The translations under genes were made by a program, and so were the position numbers. Below are positions 61,818-64,000 of a stretch of 64,000 nucleotides of DNA, piece by piece (the first letter of the stretch is position 1; each line of letters opens with the position of its first letter). The stretch is from contig CAJQUW010000521.1 in NCBI GenBank assembly GCA_907163375.1, forward strand, positions 1-64,000, given 5' to 3'. This stretch comes from Prostheceraeus crozeri. Its lineage: Eukaryota; Platyhelminthes; Polycladida; Euryleptidae. The notes below the pieces were generated by a model. The model was given only the letters and a program-made list of their open reading frames with translations, had not been told where the DNA came from and ran no database searches.

Positions 61818-64000
61818 TGCAATGGAGAGTTTGTAAGGTAACCTTCGACAGATGGCTAAATGTCGCCCTGGCGCGAATGCATACTACGTTGAGACAGAGG
61901 CAACCACTTGCAAACAAGACGCAGAGAGGTTTAACAAGATTGACCATTGCCGAATGTCCCATGCGGTATCTATTGCTACGGGTTTCACCGCCGTCCTGAA
62001 CAGGAACGCCCGTCGAAAGAAGTATTACACCGAACTTCTCCCTACCATGCTCACGTTGAGTGCTTCTTGATCTGATAGTAAGAGACTTGTTAGCAAGTCA
62101 AGCTGACGTTTTCGCAATGGAGAATTTATAAGCCACCCATGACAAGATAGCTAAGACTCGACCGATTGGCTTTCACGGTGCTACGTTGAGAAAAGAGACC
62201 GCAAAGACCGCTGTAGAGTCGAGATTACCGAAGTCTCCCTCCCTTGCTGCACCCATCACTACGATCTTATCCGCTGTCCGGAAGGAACACCCTGTCACTG
62301 GAATATTACAGCGAAACTCTCCGTACCATGCAACATCATGACACTTGCTAAAGGCAAATGTGTAGTTGAAAGTCACCTCACTGGGTTTTATATGATTTTC
62401 CTACCCTGAGAATGGTCGAGATTGCTCGCCCAATCAGAAGGCTTGCTCAACTATCATCCATAATGCCTTCATTCACCTACCATTCGCTTACTTCTACAAG
62501 AATGCTTCTTAAAAGCGTCGCTTCGATAAACTTTACTGCACTGGCACAACTTAAAAGCCGTTTTGGAGTTATTGTAAGTAACCATTTTTTCTGAAGCGAA
62601 AAAGGGAATATCATGATTTTAAATTCATGTAGTAGACATGACTTGAGGATAGACAAGTTAAGCTGATGAATCCGTTACAGGCATTACTCAGAGGGGATCT
62701 TATCCCAACTCCAAGGCCTCGGCCCACAAATCCAACCTCCCGCGGACAGAGCATGCGTCATATCACTGTGTTGGTATCCGGACCCTGATTTTGACATGAA
62801 AACCAGTGGATTATTTACATCAGGAAACAAGTTTCGAGCCGAAGCTCGCCTCCCACAACTTTATAAATGTCTCAGTTGAATTCAGCAGGGTCGAAAACCC
62901 CGAAAAATCATCAAAAATAACAAATTTAAAATTTTCAGCATTTTTGCACTACTTATAAAATTTCATAAGTAGTCTATAAATATAGCTCTGATCAAGAGCT
63001 ATCACATGTCATTTAAATCAAGTCAAATGGACTTGTAGAAGCAAAGTTACAAGCCTTTAAAGTTTTGGAGTCTTTAATGGCCTGGAGACGAAGGCCTTCT
63101 CCTGGCTAACCTATAAGTCTGACACCTTAGCTGATATCAGCAATCGAAAAATCTAACCCGTTTTCCTTGTAAACACGCGATTCAGAGCCGGAGCTCGGAT
63201 CTGTTCACCTACCTCTACCAAGTTATCAGAACAACTGATTTCTCAGTTGATGCTCCACGCTTTTATAGTCGGACAATTGTCAAATCCTGAAAAATTCCTA
63301 AGTTAGAAAATGGGAAAATTGGCTTTTTTACGGTTTTCAATGGCATCTCAACTCACAACCCTGACTCTCATCCGTCTCAAAATTTCGGATCTAGCACATC
63401 TCAGTGCGGTCTGTCCACTGAAATAGGTCCGAAGCCTTGAATCGATCTACTTTTTCGGCAAAAATAGCCAAAAATGCAAAAAATTCATCATTTCAAAAAA
63501 TGTGCAATTTAACATCTGAAGTGGAGTTTTCAATGAACTCCAAATCAAAAAGTCTGACTCCAATCAGTCTCAAAATTTCAGATCTAGCACATCTCAGTGC
63601 GGTCTGTTCATTGAAATAGGTCCGAAGCCTTGAATCGATCTAGTTTTTTGACAAAAAATAGCCAAAAATGCAAAAAATTCGCCATCTTGAAAAAATTTGA
63701 AAATTTTTTTCCTCAAAACATGATGGAAACACTTTTCCTGGCGTGAATAAATGACGCTGATTCCAAATCTGAAATCTGTTTGGCTCTCCGATGCTTCGTT
63801 TTGAGGCTACAGCCCAAAACGTCCAAAATTCTAACTCCGTCGTTTTTCGCCAATCTCCCAAATCTTAAATGGCGTCTCACATCTAAACGAAGACAGATAT
63901 GAACAAGCCGTTTCTTTCACTGAATTTGTCTGACTCTCAGCTTTCAAATGACACCTCACACGACAAAATCCATCCACTAGAAGCCGAGATCGAAGATAGC
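61818..64000 (-). repeat. Right terminal inverted repeat of Polinton C, cut by the window end
   Basis: Inverse of 51782-53916. The last base corresponds to about 51782 of the left copy, so about 0.7 kb including the terminal minisatellite lies outside. Confidence 0.88.

Larger units (their letters stand above)
51055..64000. mobile_element. Polinton C, same family as B, right end outside the window
   Basis: Starts AGTAGTAAGTAAAGG, the inverse of B's right end. A left inverted repeat of about 2.9 kb (51055-53916) is matched by 61818 to the window end; roughly 0.7 kb of the right copy is beyond 64000. The interior is only about 7.9 kb and holds a broken protein-primed polymerase, a penton-type fragment, promoters and a minisatellite; I recognise no integrase, capsid protein, protease or ATPase in it. 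The two repeats are nearly identical apart from one patch near 52.6/63.1 kb, so C is probably young or was homogenised. Several breaks in the coding part. Confidence 0.88.

Overview
The window looks like nuclear DNA of an invertebrate animal. It has GT-AG split exons of a metazoan phosphoinositide 3-kinase regulatory subunit (p85 type, minus strand, about 36.0-48.0 kb). It also holds LINE, SINE, hAT and piggyBac remnants and parts of three Polinton (Maverick/adintovirus-like) elements. I cannot name the species.

Polinton A (3-18489) is AT-rich, has about 585-bp terminal inverted repeats, and sits inside a gene of Polinton B. The 6-bp target duplication ATAATT is seen in full on the right; only its last two bases are in the window on the left. 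A carries protein-primed family B DNA polymerase, packaging ATPase, penton-type and major capsid proteins, two pVI/pX-like proteins, an adenain-like protease, a coiled-coil protein with a phage tail-fibre motif, and one reading frame joining a phospholipase A2-like domain to a retroviral-type integrase. Short GC-rich hairpins are scattered through it, between and inside genes, and an AT-rich motif precedes most of its start codons. It looks broken in roughly half a dozen places.

Polinton B (18490-31619; the rest lies left of the window) has ordinary base composition. Its minus strand carries, from right to left, a possible DNA-binding protein, RING-like proteins, a DEDDh exonuclease-like protein, a polymerase-N-domain-like protein, ATPase, integrase with chromodomain, pX-like proteins, major capsid protein, protease and two penton-type proteins. 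A divergent plus-strand set encodes two PC4-like proteins and a TBP-like protein, which suggests the element brought its own transcription factors. Its right end is a block of about 295-bp tandem repeats ending at 31619.

31620-51054 is host sequence: five recognisable p85 exons, with a piggyBac remnant downstream and two hAT-type elements with exact 8-bp duplications, a LINE fragment and a tRNA-like SINE head in the introns. The exon with the first half of the C-terminal SH2 domain was not found.

Polinton C (51055 to past the window end) belongs to the same family as B by its terminal sequence and repeats. It has about 2.9-kb inverted repeats and a short interior holding a broken, intron-containing family B polymerase, a penton-type fragment, duplicated TATA-type promoters and a minisatellite.
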